Shown here: positions 36,377-47,240 of the stretch, in pieces
Layout of the letters: each line of letters begins with the position of its first letter
How positions within the stretch are numbered: the stretch's first letter is position 1
Assembly (NCBI RefSeq): GCF_001517105.1
Contig: NZ_LPVF01000010.1
Span: forward strand, 620,001 to 684,000
Reading direction: 5' to 3'
From: Bacillus halotolerans
Lineage (GTDB): Bacteria; Bacillota; Bacilli; Bacillales; Bacillaceae
DNA length: 64,000 nt
Program-made: the position numbers and the translations under genes
Notes under the pieces: generated by a model
What the model was told of the DNA's origin: nothing
Database searches by the model: none
What the model saw: the letters and a program-made list of their open reading frames with translations, nothing else

Positions 36377-37590
36377 ACGGCTTCAGCCTTTCCCCATTTA
36401 TCAAGCGCAAGCTTCAAATCTTCGCATTGACCGGCTTTTTCTTCAATCGGCTGCGCCTCCAAAACCGCATCAATAATAGCTCTGAACGCTTTGCCCCCGC
36501 CTTGGGCGCCGTTTGGATGTCCGTGTATGCCTCCTCCGGCGTTAATAATATGATCAATGCCAAAATCACGCATGAGAAGCGGAACCATACCAGGGTGAAT
36601 ACCGGCAGACGGAACGGCAAATGTCTGGTTAAAGGCATCTTCTCTCACGCATTCTTCATGAATCGCCAGCGCGTCTTCTTTCGGAAGCGCAACTGAGCCA
36701 TATGGAGAAGGAAACAGACTGAAGTCAGCGCCGCAATATCGGTTTAATTTTCCGAGCAAAAGGGCATGGGAAAACCCGTACAACGGTGAGGATGTAAATG
36801 CCCCGCTGACTGCCGGATGCGCCATAATGGGGATTGATACGTCCGGATCTTCCGCAAGGCTTTGCATGACGTCCAAACCGTAAGCGAAGACATTCAATAA
36901 AAGCGCATCCGCTCCCAATTCAGCGGCGCGTCTTGCTTTATCTATAAGCTCAGCTGTTCTTCCAGTCAAATTAACTGCATACAGCGTTTTATGGCCGGTC
37001 TGCTCGTATGTTTCTTTCAAAATTTGTTTTCCCTCTGTAATTCTTGTTTCAAAAGGTGCTAAACCCGTCTCAAAGAAAATTTCATCGTCTTTGATTACGT
37101 CAACCCCGCCGAGCGCCTGCTGCCTGAGCTGTTCTTTAATATCACTCAGGTCCCTTCCGATGACCCCTTTAAAAATGCTCATTAACAGCGGTCTTTCAAA
37201 CTCTCCAAGCATCTTCCGGATGCCGTATACGCCAAAATTCGGACCCGGAAGTGTTCGCTTAAACGCTTCAGAAAATTCGAGATCTATTAACTTGATTTTT
37301 CCGTCCAGCGACAGCTTGCCAAACACAGTTGTCAGCAATGCCGGAATATCCTGTGAGAAATTTACCTCGGGATAGGCAATTGTGATAACCGCTTGTTTCC
37401 CTGATGCAAGATGTCCCTCTCTCTCCTCGACCTTTACAACCCGTCCCTTATGCTTTTGCATCTGCTCCTGCTTCACCAGAGGCAGATCAGTCCAAGAGCC
37501 CACCGTCAATCCTGTTGCGATTTGTTCTGCTTTTTTCTCCGTGTCGGCTCCCGGCTCGGTCAGGAGATATGTTGCTAATAATTCACTCAT
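36373..37590 (-). CDS. mtnW: DK-MTP-1-P enolase MtnW (RuBisCO-like protein)
   Basis: A 405-residue RuBisCO-like protein of the methionine salvage type. It enolises 2,3-diketo-5-methylthiopentyl-1-phosphate and does not fix CO2. The metal site with the lysine that is carbamylated is in [22 protein letters not shown] and [10 protein letters not shown] are phosphate-binding regions. ATG 37590 (MSELLATY) has GGAGCTC-type SD; 15 upstream codons belong to the leader. It is first in the operon, behind a SAM-I riboswitch. Confidence 0.96.
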   Translation of the reverse strand: MSELLATYLLTEPGADTEKKAEQIATGLTVGSWTDLPLVKQEQMQKHKGRVVKVEEREGHLASGKQAVITIAYPEVNFSQDIPALLTTVFGKLSLDGKIKLIDLEFSEAFKRTLPGPNFGVYGIRKMLGEFERPLLMSIFKGVIGRDLSDIKEQLRQQALGGVDVIKDDEIFFETGLAPFETRITEGKQILKETYEQTGHKTLYAVNLTGRTAELIDKARRAAELGADALLLNVFAYGLDVMQSLAEDPDVSIPIMAHPAVSGAFTSSPLYGFSHALLLGKLNRYCGADFSLFPSPYGSVALPKEDALAIHEECVREDAFNQTFAVPSAGIHPGMVPLLMRDFGIDHIINAGGGIHGHPNGAQGGGKAFRAIIDAVLEAQPIEEKAGQCEDLKLALDKWGKAEAV

Positions 37591-37620
37591 GCCAGAGCTC
37601 CTTTCATTTTTTAACCATAT

Positions 37621-37773
37621 AAAAAACCTCTTCAAACAGCTATGCGTCTAAAGAGGTTTCATTTCTCGTCCGAATCTTATCTCTCAGCCGCCAGCTGCAA
37701 GAATTAGCACCGTGCTTTACAAGTCGGTTGCCGGGCTTCATCGGGCTCGTCCCTCTGCCTGCTCTTGATAAGA
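37621..37773 (-). promoter_or_regulatory. SAM-I riboswitch (S box) and terminator upstream of mtnW
   Basis: Minus strand aptamer at 37673-37773: CTTATCAAGAGCAGGCAGAG, GACGAGCCCGATGAAGCCCG, GCAACC, GGTGCTAATTC and closing GAGATAAG. Terminator AACCTCTTTAGACG...TGAAGAGGTTTTTT at 37621-37660. SAM binding turns off the salvage operon. Confidence 0.96.
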
Positions 37774-37812
37774 AAATATAGATTTTATAAATTATTTTGA
37801 ATTATCCCACCG

Positions 37813-39009
37813 TTAAAGAATCTTGTCAATGCTTTTTTGGGTAAACAGGTTTAGTTTGCCAATTCGATGAGCTGCTTCTTTAAGCCTGGCTTCACTCGTT
37901 AAGAGCCCCACTCTGACATACCCCTCGCCATATTCACCAAAGCCGTTTCCTGCTGCAACCGCCACATTCGCTTTTTCAAGCAAGAGATCTGAGAATTGCT
38001 CAGAGCTATAGCCTTCAGGCACCGGCAGCCACGCAAAAAATGAACCCGCAGGCGCTGTTACATCCCAGCCGATTTCCCGGCATGCCGCTATCCAAGCGTT
38101 GCGCCTGCTTTCATATCGGGCATTTTGCTCCGCTACGCATGTCTGCTCAGATAAAAGTGCCGCCTCGGCAGCCTGCTGGGTTGCTTTGAAAAGACTGACA
38201 AACATATGGTCTTGATAAAGATTGATCGCTTCTATGACCGAGGCGTTACCAACTGCAAAACCGACCCGCCAGCCCGCCATATTATATGTTTTGGACAGCG
38301 TGTAAATTTCTATTCCGATATCCTTGGCGCCTTCAGTCTGCAAAAAGCTTAAAGGCTTGTGTCCGTCAAAGCCGACTGCACCGTAAGCAAAATCATGGAC
38401 CACACAGATTTCGTTTTCTTTCGCAAAACTCACCGTTTCTCCAAAAAATTCTGCGGTAGCGACGGCTCCAGTCGGATTATTCGGATAATTTAAGTACATC
38501 AATTTCGCTTGTTCTCTTACGTCAGGCGAAATGCATGCGTATTCAGGAAGAAACGCATTTTCCTTAGTGAGCGGCATCATTTCCATTTTCGCTTTCGCAA
38601 GCGTGACACCGGACCAATAATCTGGATAGCCGGGGTCAGGAACCAAAATCGTATCCCCCGGATTTAGCAGGCATTGCGGAAGTTCGACAAGACCGGCTTT
38701 CCCGCCGAATAATACGGCTACTTCAGTTTCCGGATCAAGCTGAACGCCGTATTCTCTGTTATAAAATGCCGCCGCTGCTGATTTCAGTCTGTGTGAACCT
38801 CGAAATGAGGAGTATTTATGATTTTCAGGCTGAGCAACGGCTCGCTTCATTTCCTCCACAATATGCTCGGGCGTCGGCTGATCCGGATTTCCCTGCCCCA
38901 AATTGATAACATCATGTCCTTCCTTCAGCTTTCGGTTCACTTTCTGCACAAGAGAAGCAAAGAATTGTTTAGGCAGTTCCTGCAGCACTTGAGAATGTTC
39001 AAATTTCAT
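37813..39009 (-). CDS. mtnE: Methionine-salvage aminotransferase MtnE
   Basis: A 398-residue fold-type I PLP aminotransferase converting 4-methylthio-2-oxobutanoate to methionine, with glutamine preferred as donor. The PLP lysine is in YTLSKTYNMAGWRVG near 234; LNYPNNPTGA and HDFAYG are cofactor loops. Divergent from mtnU; the pair (aminotransferase plus omega-amidase) drives transamination forward. Confidence 0.94.
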   Translation of the reverse strand: MKFEHSQVLQELPKQFFASLVQKVNRKLKEGHDVINLGQGNPDQPTPEHIVEEMKRAVAQPENHKYSSFRGSHRLKSAAAAFYNREYGVQLDPETEVAVLFGGKAGLVELPQCLLNPGDTILVPDPGYPDYWSGVTLAKAKMEMMPLTKENAFLPEYACISPDVREQAKLMYLNYPNNPTGAVATAEFFGETVSFAKENEICVVHDFAYGAVGFDGHKPLSFLQTEGAKDIGIEIYTLSKTYNMAGWRVGFAVGNASVIEAINLYQDHMFVSLFKATQQAAEAALLSEQTCVAEQNARYESRRNAWIAACREIGWDVTAPAGSFFAWLPVPEGYSSEQFSDLLLEKANVAVAAGNGFGEYGEGYVRVGLLTSEARLKEAAHRIGKLNLFTQKSIDKIL

Positions 39010-39102
39010 CTGTTTTCACCTTCTAAAAAAATCTTGAAATGATAGTCCAGTATCATATATGGTTAAATGAAAAAAGTAAAGAAAAATATGGGGTGTTAAA
39101 AA

Positions 39103-39882
39103 ATGAAATGGACCATTTCTTGTCTTCAATTTGATATTTCATACGGAAAACCTTCTGAAAATATAAAAAAGGCTGAATCTTTAATCGAAAAAGAGAGTAA
39201 AAATGCTGACGTTCTTGTTCTCCCTGAATTATGGACGACTGGTTACGACCTTGCCAATCTTGATCAGCTTGCTGATGAAGACGGGCTCACTGCTCAAAGC
39301 TGGCTGCAAAAAACCGCAAAAAAACACGGGGTTCATATTGTCGCAGGATCTGTTGCTGTCAGAAAGGGTTCTGATGTTTATAATACAATGTTCATCGCAG
39401 ATAAGGAAGGACGAATGATTAAAGAGTACAGCAAAGCCCATCTTTTTCAGCTGATGGATGAGCATGTGTATTTATCAGCCGGTTCCGAGGACGGATACTT
39501 CGAGCTTGAAGGCGTCAAAAGCTCAGGACTGATCTGTTATGATATCCGTTTTCCGGAATGGATCAGAAAACATACGACACAAGGCGCTAACGTGCTGTTC
39601 ATTTCTGCGGAATGGCCTCTGCCCCGTCTTGATCATTGGAAAAGCCTGCTTATTGCGAGGGCCATTGAGAACCAATGCTTTGTCGCCGCCTGCAATTGCA
39701 CAGGATCTAATCCCAATAATGAATTCGCCGGACACAGCATGATTATTGACCCTTGGGGACGCATATTGGCCGAGGGCGGCCGTGAAGAAGGCAGTGTCAG
39801 AGCGGAAATTGACCTTCAAGAAAGCGTTGAGGTGCGGGGAAAAATTCCTGTTTTCGATGATATCAGAAAAGATTTATATTAA
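39103..39882 (+). CDS. mtnU: Omega-amidase (nitrilase family) MtnU
   Basis: A 259-residue carbon-nitrogen hydrolase with the catalytic triad Glu in LPELWTTGYD, Lys in YSKAHLF and Cys in GLICYDIRFPEW. It hydrolyses alpha-ketoglutaramate, the by-product of glutamine-dependent MtnE. ATG 39103 with GGGGTG upstream. Confidence 0.92.
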   Translation: MKWTISCLQFDISYGKPSENIKKAESLIEKESKNADVLVLPELWTTGYDLANLDQLADEDGLTAQSWLQKTAKKHGVHIVAGSVAVRKGSDVYNTMFIADKEGRMIKEYSKAHLFQLMDEHVYLSAGSEDGYFELEGVKSSGLICYDIRFPEWIRKHTTQGANVLFISAEWPLPRLDHWKSLLIARAIENQCFVAACNCTGSNPNNEFAGHSMIIDPWGRILAEGGREEGSVRAEIDLQESVEVRGKIPVFDDIRKDLY

Positions 39883-39890
39883 AAAATATA

Positions 39891-39920
39891 TTGACAATTC
39901 AATCACACACCTGTTACTAT
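39891..39920 (+). promoter_or_regulatory. SigA promoter of mtnKA
   Basis: Perfect TTGACA (39891-39896), 18-base spacer, TACTAT (39915-39920), about 40 bases before the riboswitch. Confidence 0.8.
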
Positions 39921-39963
39921 GTTCATCAACTGATAAATTAGAATTGTTTAACAAGTGAATATA

Positions 39964-40173
39964 TTCTCTTATCGAGAGTTGGGCGAGGGATTGGCCTTTT
40001 GACCCCAACAGCAACCGACCGTAATTCCATTGTGAAATGGGGCGCATCTTCTTGGCGCCGAGACTGAAGTCTCGTAAGGCACGGTGCTAATTCCATCAGA
40101 TTTGATCTGAGAGATAAGAGAGGCGGGACATGATTGTTAAGCCTCCTTCTCTCTGAGAAGGAGGCTTTTTTAC
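39964..40173 (+). promoter_or_regulatory. SAM-I riboswitch (S box) and terminator upstream of mtnK
   Basis: Aptamer 39964-40121 with closing arms TCTCTTATC and GATAAGAGA, GAGGGATTGGCC, CAGCAACCGACC, an extended P3 arm and AAGGCACGGTGCTAATTCCA. Terminator GCCTCCTTCTCTCTGAGAAG GAGGC plus six T at 40140-40173. Confidence 0.96.
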
Positions 40174-40209
40174 GGCCATTCGCGGCACACATAACAAGAT
40201 AGTACATAA

Positions 40210-41418
<1,209 letters not shown>

Positions 41419-41425
41419 TTCACCC

Positions 41426-42487
41426 ATGACCAATTCATTTGCTGTTCCGCGTTCGGTTGAATGGAAAGAAACAGCCATTAAGATTTTAGATCAGCAAAAG
41501 CTTCCTGATGTTACGGAATATTTGGAGCTGACAACGAAAGAAGAAGTATTTGACGCGATTGTCTCACTTAAAGTTAGAGGAGCCCCGGCGATCGGGATTA
41601 CGGCAGCATTTGGGCTCGCGCTGGCGGCAAAAAACATCGAAACTGGTGATGTGGCGGAATTCCGCTGCGAATTGGATAACATCAAAAATTATTTGAACAG
41701 TTCAAGGCCGACAGCAATCAATTTATCATGGGCGCTCGAAAGACTGAGCCATTCAATTCAAAACGCCATTTCTGTAAATGAAGCAAAAACCAATCTTGTC
41801 CATGAAGCGATTCAGATTCAAGTGGAGGATGAAGAAACGTGCCGTATGATCGGCCAAAACGCGCTTCAGCTTTTCAAAAAAGGCGACAAGATTATGACAA
41901 TCTGCAATGCCGGTTCTATCGCGACAAGCCGCTATGGAACCGCGCTTGCCCCGTTTTATTTGGCGAAACAAAAGGATTTGGGGCTTCATATTTATGCTTG
42001 TGAAACCAGACCGGTTCTTCAAGGTTCACGGCTTACGGCTTGGGAACTGATGCAGGGCGGTATTGACGTCACTCTGATTACGGACAGCATGGCAGCCCAT
42101 ACAATGAAAGAAAAACAAATTTCTGCCGTCATCGTCGGCGCGGACCGAATTGCAAAGAACGGAGATACCGCGAATAAAATTGGCACTTACGGACTTGCTA
42201 TTTTAGCAAACGCCTTCGATATTCCGTTTTTTGTAGCAGCACCTTTATCTACTTTTGACACAAAAGTAAAAAGCGGGGCTGATATCCCAATAGAGGAACG
42301 GGACCCCGAAGAAGTCAGGAACATTTCCGGCGTCCGAACCGCTCCGGCTGAAGTGCCTGTCTTTAATCCTGCTTTTGATATTACACCACACCATCTGATT
42401 TCTGGGATCATCACTGAAAAAGGGATTATGACCGGTTCCTATGAAGAAGAAATTGAACAGCTGTTTACAGGCGAAAAGGTTCATTAA
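41426..42487 (+). CDS. mtnA: Methylthioribose-1-phosphate isomerase MtnA
   Basis: A 353-residue aldose-ketose isomerase related to eIF2B subunits. Catalytic Cys is in [11 protein letters not shown] near 160 and catalytic Asp in [20 protein letters not shown] near 240. It converts MTR-1-P to methylthioribulose-1-P, the substrate of MtnB. Eight bases after mtnK. Confidence 0.96.
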   Translation: MTNSFAVPRSVEWKETAIKILDQQKLPDVTEYLELTTKEEVFDAIVSLKVRGAPAIGITAAFGLALAAKNIETGDVAEFRCELDNIKNYLNSSRPTAINLSWALERLSHSIQNAISVNEAKTNLVHEAIQIQVEDEETCRMIGQNALQLFKKGDKIMTICNAGSIATSRYGTALAPFYLAKQKDLGLHIYACETRPVLQGSRLTAWELMQGGIDVTLITDSMAAHTMKEKQISAVIVGADRIAKNGDTANKIGTYGLAILANAFDIPFFVAAPLSTFDTKVKSGADIPIEERDPEEVRNISGVRTAPAEVPVFNPAFDITPHHLISGIITEKGIMTGSYEEEIEQLFTGEKVH

Positions 42488-42537
42488 AAAACCGCTGAAG
42501 ACTTTGCTCATATTGGGCCGAGTCAGCGGTTTTTTTG
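42488..42537 (+). terminator. Terminator after mtnA
   Basis: AACCGCTGA...TCAGCGGTTTTTTT with a long loop. Its right arm also contains the stop codon of the small minus-strand gene below. Confidence 0.75.
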
Positions 42538-42648
42538 TTTGCTCATATTCATATCGATTATTTCATCTTTTTGAGCGCTGGATAAGATATGCAGTTTTAC
42601 AAGCAGCTCGGCAAAAACGGCAATTTTCTCAGAGCGGCTCGGCTTCAA
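42523..42648 (-). CDS. Small cytoplasmic protein, 41 aa
   Basis: TTG at 42646-42648 has a strong ribosome site (GAGGAGG, 9 bases upstream). The 41 residues read MKPSRSEKIAVFAELLVKLH and continue ILSSAQKDEIIDMNMSKQKN R. The middle is a good amphipathic helix. No transmembrane segment. The stop lies in the mtnA terminator stem. It precedes ogt on the same strand. I do not recognise a family; the evidence is the ribosome site and composition. Confidence 0.55.
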   Translation of the reverse strand: MKPSRSEKIAVFAELLVKLHILSSAQKDEIIDMNMSKQKNR

Positions 42649-42737
42649 TTGCTTTGTCCTCCTCTTTCATCAGACCAACTTTTTTAACTTAGTAAAATCA
42701 TATGTCGGCGGCGAAAAAAGGGAACGTGCCATATGTT

Positions 42738-43235
42738 TTATTTTTCTTTATAGGAGATTTGCTCGATGCTAAGCAAATAAGCTTTAATGTCAGTTTTGCT
42801 TCCGGCATACCCTGTTAACGTGCTGTTTTTGCCGATCACTCTGTGGCACGGGACAAATATCGGCAGGTCATTTCGTTTATTTGCCTGTCCGACAGCGCGC
42901 ACCGCTTTCGGACTTCCGACCGCTACGGCAATGTCAGCATAGCTTCGTGATTCGCCATACGGAATCATGGCAAGCGCCTCCCATACTTTTTGCTGAAAAG
43001 GCGTGCCCTTTTGGCTCAATGGCAGTGAGAATATCTTTCTTTCTCCCGCAAAATATTCGTGAAGCTGCTTTTTCGCTTCTGCCAAAAAAGCCGTCTCCAA
43101 CTGCTCCGTATTCTCAACGGATTCTTTCCACTGCATCAAATCTTCCTTACTGAGGAAGAGACGGGTGATGCTGCCTTCTTCCTCGGCAATCGCGATCTCC
43201 CCGAGCGGCGTTTCCGCTGTCGTATAGTAATTCAT
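42738..43235 (-). CDS. ogt: Methylated-DNA-protein cysteine methyltransferase Ogt
   Basis: A 165-residue suicide enzyme removing methyl groups from O6-methylguanine. The acceptor cysteine is in FVPCHRVIGKNSTLTGYAGS; the DNA-binding helix is in SYADIAVAVGSPKAVRAVGQ. Constitutive counterpart of AdaB. Its ATG overlaps the kinE stop by 4 bases, so it is translated with kinE. Confidence 0.95.
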   Translation of the reverse strand: MNYYTTAETPLGEIAIAEEEGSITRLFLSKEDLMQWKESVENTEQLETAFLAEAKKQLHEYFAGERKIFSLPLSQKGTPFQQKVWEALAMIPYGESRSYADIAVAVGSPKAVRAVGQANKRNDLPIFVPCHRVIGKNSTLTGYAGSKTDIKAYLLSIEQISYKEK

Positions 43236-45448
43236 TCCTCTAACCTTCTTTCTTCAAAATTCTGCCTGACGGGAAGTGTAAGATGAAAAACAGTCCCCTT
43301 TCCTTCTTCACTTTCCACCATTATTTTGCCTTGATGTTCTTCAATAATTTTATAGCTTACCATAAGCCCGAGTCCAGTTCCCCGTTCCTTTGTTGTATAA
43401 AACGGTTCTCCGAGACGCTTTAATTTGTCCTCTGTGATTCCGACTCCTTCGTCTTTCAAAGATATAAGAATATGATCTTGATCAGCTTTTTTGATCGTCA
43501 CATAAATATTGCCGCCATCAGGCATGACTTCGATGGCGTTCTTTAATATATTGATAAAAACCTGTTTCAGCTGATTCGGTTCACAGTATATCGGCGGAAT
43601 GTCGCCGACTAAATCCAGATGCATTTGTACGTTGCTGAGATTGGCTTGCGCGTTAAGAAGGTCTAATGTGTCTTTCATAATTTGTGTCACATGTTTTTCC
43701 TCATACATGATAGCCTGGGGCTTGGCTAAAATTAAAAACTCTGTGATGATGGATTCGATGCGCTTTAATTCTGAGGTGATGACGTTGAAGTAAAGTGAAT
43801 AGTCTCCCTCCACACTCCCTTTCAGGAGCTGAATGAAGCCTTTAAGAGCTGTCATTGGATTTCTGATTTCGTGAGCGATGCCGGCAGCGAGTTCTCCAAC
43901 GACATGGAGAGTATCAGATTTGCGAAGACGCTCTTCCAGTTCTTTTCGCTCTGTGACATCTTTAAAGATAGCCAGGTTCATATTTTGAATAATATTTCGT
44001 TTAAATGAAAATTCTAGTTTTCGATTATCATTGCTGCTCAGCAAAAATGGAATCTCATTGTCCATTTCATCGAAATTAATCTGCCTTGCGGGCGATGCCA
44101 GATTTTCTATTTCATAGGAAGAAATAATATCAAGCAGGCTGTGTTTTTTCAGTTCTTCATGCGGCAGGCCCAAAATATTGCTCGCTAACGGGTTGGCGTC
44201 GATGATTCGGTACTGATTGTCGAATAATACGTTGCCGTCCATTGAGCCGTTGAACACTTTTCTGAATTTGAGCTCGCTTTCCCGAAGCTCCTTTTCCATC
44301 CGCTTTCGGTCACTGACATTTCTTAAAATTGTTAAGTGCTGGTTTTCAAGTATAGTCCGCTTTGAAGTAAATTCAAGCTCTTTGAACTGCCCGTTACCCA
44401 TTTGAAACAGCATCTCTTCTCTAATCTCACCGTATTTTGCATATTTTCTCTTCGTCAAGCTGTATTTCTGCTGAGAGTCTACGAGAAAATCACACAGCTT
44501 TCTTTTTAACAGCAAATTCATCGGCAGCTCAAAAATTTTACAGGCTGACTGATTGGCCTTAACGATTCTGCCGTCATTCGACCAGATGATAATGGCGTCC
44601 ATGGCGTTTTCAAAAATTTCTCTGAAGCGCTCCTCACTTTTAAATAGCTGGAGCTCCATGGACCTCTTCTCTGTGATATCCCGCATAATCGACATATAAA
44701 AACCGCTGATGATGTTAGACGTAATCGTAAATTCAAACAGCTTCTGATCTCCTGAACGAAGCCTGACAGGCAGCTCGCCTTTTGCTTTTCCCTTTCGATA
44801 GAGCGTGTGCCAAATGTTATCGAAATCTTTTCGCGATCCGCTGTCTATGAATTGATACAGCGACAAATGTGACAGCTCATTCTGGTCGATTTCAAAGCTT
44901 TTGCAAAAGGACAGATTGGCATCAATAAAGCCGCCGTCTTTATCAAATAAAACGATTCCGTCGACAGCTCTGTCAAACAAGTCCTTAAAAAGCTGTTCAT
45001 TCATGGAAAATTCCCGTTCCAAAATTTTCTTTGAAGAAATGTCTCTCATAACGACAAAAAAGAAATCCTCGCCAATCCCTCTTTTGGCAAGAAACTCAAT
45101 ATATTTTGTCGCTCCGCTGTCCAGCCTGATCGGAACCTCCTTCCACAGAAAACCTTTCTTAAAAAACTTCTTTACGGAAAGGTCCAGCTCATCCTTTGGA
45201 ATAGAAAACAAAAAATCAAAAACGGAACGCTTTTTCAAACCTTCCGCATCTACTTGAAGCATCCTCGCTGTTGCTTCATTTACCTGCACGATTTTCATTT
45301 CATTATCGCATATAAAAATAGCATCGAGCGTATTGTTCACAATCACTTGATGCTGATGTAATTCCTTTTTCAGCCGATCATTTTCTTGTTTGAGGCGCTT
45401 CAGTTCCTCTTTCAGATCTGAATTTGTCTCGACATTGAGAGTTTCCAT
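43232..45448 (-). CDS. kinE: Sporulation histidine kinase KinE with four PAS domains
   Basis: A 738-residue soluble kinase. A short N-terminal coiled coil (KEELKRLKQENDRLKKELHQ) is followed by four PAS-type repeats (about 40-150, 160-270, 280-390, 400-510), each with a D-A-I/G-I-I/V/L start such as NTLDAIFICDNEMKI and NAMDAIIIWSNDGR. The phosphorylated histidine is in GIAHEIRNPMTALKGF near 525; HATPase boxes are LKNAIEVMPDGG, DEGVGI and GTGLGLMVS. One of five kinases for the Spo0A phosphorelay. ATG 45448 (METLNVET) follows GGAGTG. Confidence 0.95.
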   Translation of the reverse strand: METLNVETNSDLKEELKRLKQENDRLKKELHQHQVIVNNTLDAIFICDNEMKIVQVNEATARMLQVDAEGLKKRSVFDFLFSIPKDELDLSVKKFFKKGFLWKEVPIRLDSGATKYIEFLAKRGIGEDFFFVVMRDISSKKILEREFSMNEQLFKDLFDRAVDGIVLFDKDGGFIDANLSFCKSFEIDQNELSHLSLYQFIDSGSRKDFDNIWHTLYRKGKAKGELPVRLRSGDQKLFEFTITSNIISGFYMSIMRDITEKRSMELQLFKSEERFREIFENAMDAIIIWSNDGRIVKANQSACKIFELPMNLLLKRKLCDFLVDSQQKYSLTKRKYAKYGEIREEMLFQMGNGQFKELEFTSKRTILENQHLTILRNVSDRKRMEKELRESELKFRKVFNGSMDGNVLFDNQYRIIDANPLASNILGLPHEELKKHSLLDIISSYEIENLASPARQINFDEMDNEIPFLLSSNDNRKLEFSFKRNIIQNMNLAIFKDVTERKELEERLRKSDTLHVVGELAAGIAHEIRNPMTALKGFIQLLKGSVEGDYSLYFNVITSELKRIESIITEFLILAKPQAIMYEEKHVTQIMKDTLDLLNAQANLSNVQMHLDLVGDIPPIYCEPNQLKQVFINILKNAIEVMPDGGNIYVTIKKADQDHILISLKDEGVGITEDKLKRLGEPFYTTKERGTGLGLMVSYKIIEEHQGKIMVESEEGKGTVFHLTLPVRQNFEERRLEE

Positions 45449-45701
45449 GCGTAAACACTCCTTCTTCAAAACCTATCCCTCAATATTTCTACATATTGCA
45501 TGAACTTCCTTCATTCGCCCTATACATTTCAGAAAATTTCAGCGTGATTACATAAAGAAGACATTTTCAACGATCCTTACCGTCACTTTACATCGTCCTA
45601 ACAATCAGACGTTTTTTCAAATCCTTTTTGATCTTTTATTTTAAAATAAATACCAACAGGGAATAATCTTTTAGTGACTGATTTAAAGAGAAGGTGATGC
45701 T

Positions 45702-46724
45702 ATGAGTAAATCGCGAGACAGTTATTTTGACAATGCAAAATTCTTATTGATATTCCTTGTTGTTTTCGGTCATATTCTTCGATCTTTTATTCATGATAAC
45801 AATTTTATGCTCTACCTCTACAAGTTCATTTACACGTTCCACATGCCTGCCTTTATTCTTGTATCCGGTTATTTCGCCAAAGGTTTTAAACGCGCCGGAT
45901 ATGTGAAAAAGCTGGCGGTCAAGCTGATTATTCCATATTTGATTTTTCAAAGCATCTATTCCGTCTTTTATTACATTATTCAAGACGAAAGCATGACAAA
46001 TGTGAATCCGATTGATCCGCAATGGTCGTTATGGTTTCTGGTAAGCTTATTTTTCTGGAATATCCTGCTCTATCCTTTTTCAAAGCTTTCTAAGCATTGG
46101 GCGCTGTTTGTCAGCTGCGGCATCGCCGTTCTGATCGGCTATCTCGACTTTGTCAGCAGCACACTGAGCCTGTCCCGGACATTTGTATTCTTGCCGATGT
46201 TCCTTGTCGGATTTTACTCGAATAAACATCACTTTGATTTACTGAGATCAAAACGAGGCAAACAGATTGCGCTCGGTGTGCTCGCCGCCGTATTTGTCAT
46301 CTGCTGGGGCATCGATTTTGACTATTCATGGCTGTTCGGCTCTAAGCCGTACTCATCATTTGGCGATGTCACCTTGGCAAGCGGCCTCTCCCGAATCGGC
46401 TGGTATGTACTTTCCTTTGCGGCAACCTTTAGCTTTTTAGCGCTTGTTCCGCAAAAACGCTATTTCTTTACGAAGTGGGGAACAAGGACATTTTACGTAT
46501 ACCTGCTTCACGGATTTATCATTAAAACACTCAGGCAGGTCGGGCTTGAGGATGGACTCACTGACTATCAAAACTTAGTCATCCTGCTGCTCTTAACTGC
46601 AGCCCTTACCTCCATTCTCTCAAGCAATTTCGTCAAAACGGTTGCTCAGCCGTTCATTGAACTGAGAATGACAGGCTTGCTGCAGCTAGTCAGAGGAAGC
46701 AGCAAAAATGCCTATTTAAAATAG
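45702..46724 (+). CDS. ykrP: Acyltransferase 3 family membrane protein YkrP
   Basis: About 340 residues with ten predicted transmembrane helices. The N-terminus [20 protein letters not shown] has the D-N-A/L-K and V-x-G-H features of this fucose-4-O-acetylase/OafA-like family, and [13 protein letters not shown] follows. It probably moves acyl groups onto an envelope glycan; the acceptor is unknown. AGAAGGTGATG provides the ribosome site. Divergent from kinE. Confidence 0.87.
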   Translation: MSKSRDSYFDNAKFLLIFLVVFGHILRSFIHDNNFMLYLYKFIYTFHMPAFILVSGYFAKGFKRAGYVKKLAVKLIIPYLIFQSIYSVFYYIIQDESMTNVNPIDPQWSLWFLVSLFFWNILLYPFSKLSKHWALFVSCGIAVLIGYLDFVSSTLSLSRTFVFLPMFLVGFYSNKHHFDLLRSKRGKQIALGVLAAVFVICWGIDFDYSWLFGSKPYSSFGDVTLASGLSRIGWYVLSFAATFSFLALVPQKRYFFTKWGTRTFYVYLLHGFIIKTLRQVGLEDGLTDYQNLVILLLLTAALTSILSSNFVKTVAQPFIELRMTGLLQLVRGSSKNAYLK

Positions 46725-46727
46725 CTT

Positions 46728-46767
46728 AACACCTCTTAAGCGGCATGCCGCCTAAGAGGTGTTTTTT
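46728..46767. terminator. Bidirectional terminator after ykrP
   Basis: AACACCTCTTAAGCGGCATG...CCTAAGAGGTGTTTTTT; the T-run reaches the stop of the convergent small gene. Confidence 0.85.
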
Positions 46768-46936
46768 ATTTTTGTTTTTTCTCTTTTTTCTTTTTCGGCT
46801 TTGTTACTTCAAGGGTTTCAATGATTTTCCCGGCGTTGTAATCCCCAAGCTCACTTGAGAATTCTTCCTCAAGCACCTTCTTATTCATCGGCTTTTTATG
46901 ATTCTGCATGTCTTTGCTGTGCTGGTTCTTTTTCAT
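46766..46936 (-). CDS. Small lysine-rich protein, 56 aa
   Basis: ATG 46936 with AAGGAGG 9 bases upstream. The product MKKNQHSKDMQNHKKPMNKK continues VLEEEFSSELGDYNAGKIIE, then a lysine-rich tail (KPKKKKEKKQK). Soluble, very basic. It starts only two bases after the stop of the next small gene (TGATCATG), so the two are a translational pair. One of the pair probably corresponds to ykzE of B. subtilis, but I cannot say which. Function unknown; possibly spore-related given the composition. Confidence 0.75.
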   Translation of the reverse strand: MKKNQHSKDMQNHKKPMNKKVLEEEFSSELGDYNAGKIIETLEVTKPKKKKEKKQK

Positions 46937-46938
46937 GA

Positions 46939-47094
46939 TCACGCGCCTCCTTGCTGACCTTGTTTGGAATTGCGATTGGCCCCTCGGAAATTCGGGTCGT
47001 CGTGATATTGAGTCTTATATGCATTTCTGTCCATACTCTCAGTCGGTGTATTGTTATTTTTTATGGCTTCATTGACCTCAGCCTTACGTTTCAT
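46939..47094 (-). CDS. Small hydrophilic protein, 51 aa
   Basis: ATG 47094 with GAGGAGG at good spacing. The product is MKRKAEVNEAIKNNNTPTES followed by MDRNAYKTQYHDDPNFRGAN and a Q/G-rich end. Strongly hydrophilic, rich in Asn, Lys and Gln, as in many minor spore-core proteins, but no known motif. First gene of the pair with the 56-aa gene. Confidence 0.72.
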   Translation of the reverse strand: MKRKAEVNEAIKNNNTPTESMDRNAYKTQYHDDPNFRGANRNSKQGQQGGA

Positions 47095-47207
47095 AGAAAT
47101 CCTCCTCGCCAGTATTTCTAATTTTTATTTGCAGGCCAGCTGATTAACTGCAGCTGATTATGTTAGGTTCTCCAACTGGTGCCGGGTCACACATCTTTTT
47201 TTTGGCA

Positions 47208-47240
47208 ATAAAAAAAACACCGCAGATGCGGTGTTTCATT
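47208..47240 (-). terminator. Terminator after ktrD
   Basis: Minus strand AACACCGCATCTGCGGTGTT followed by six or more T. Confidence 0.88.
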
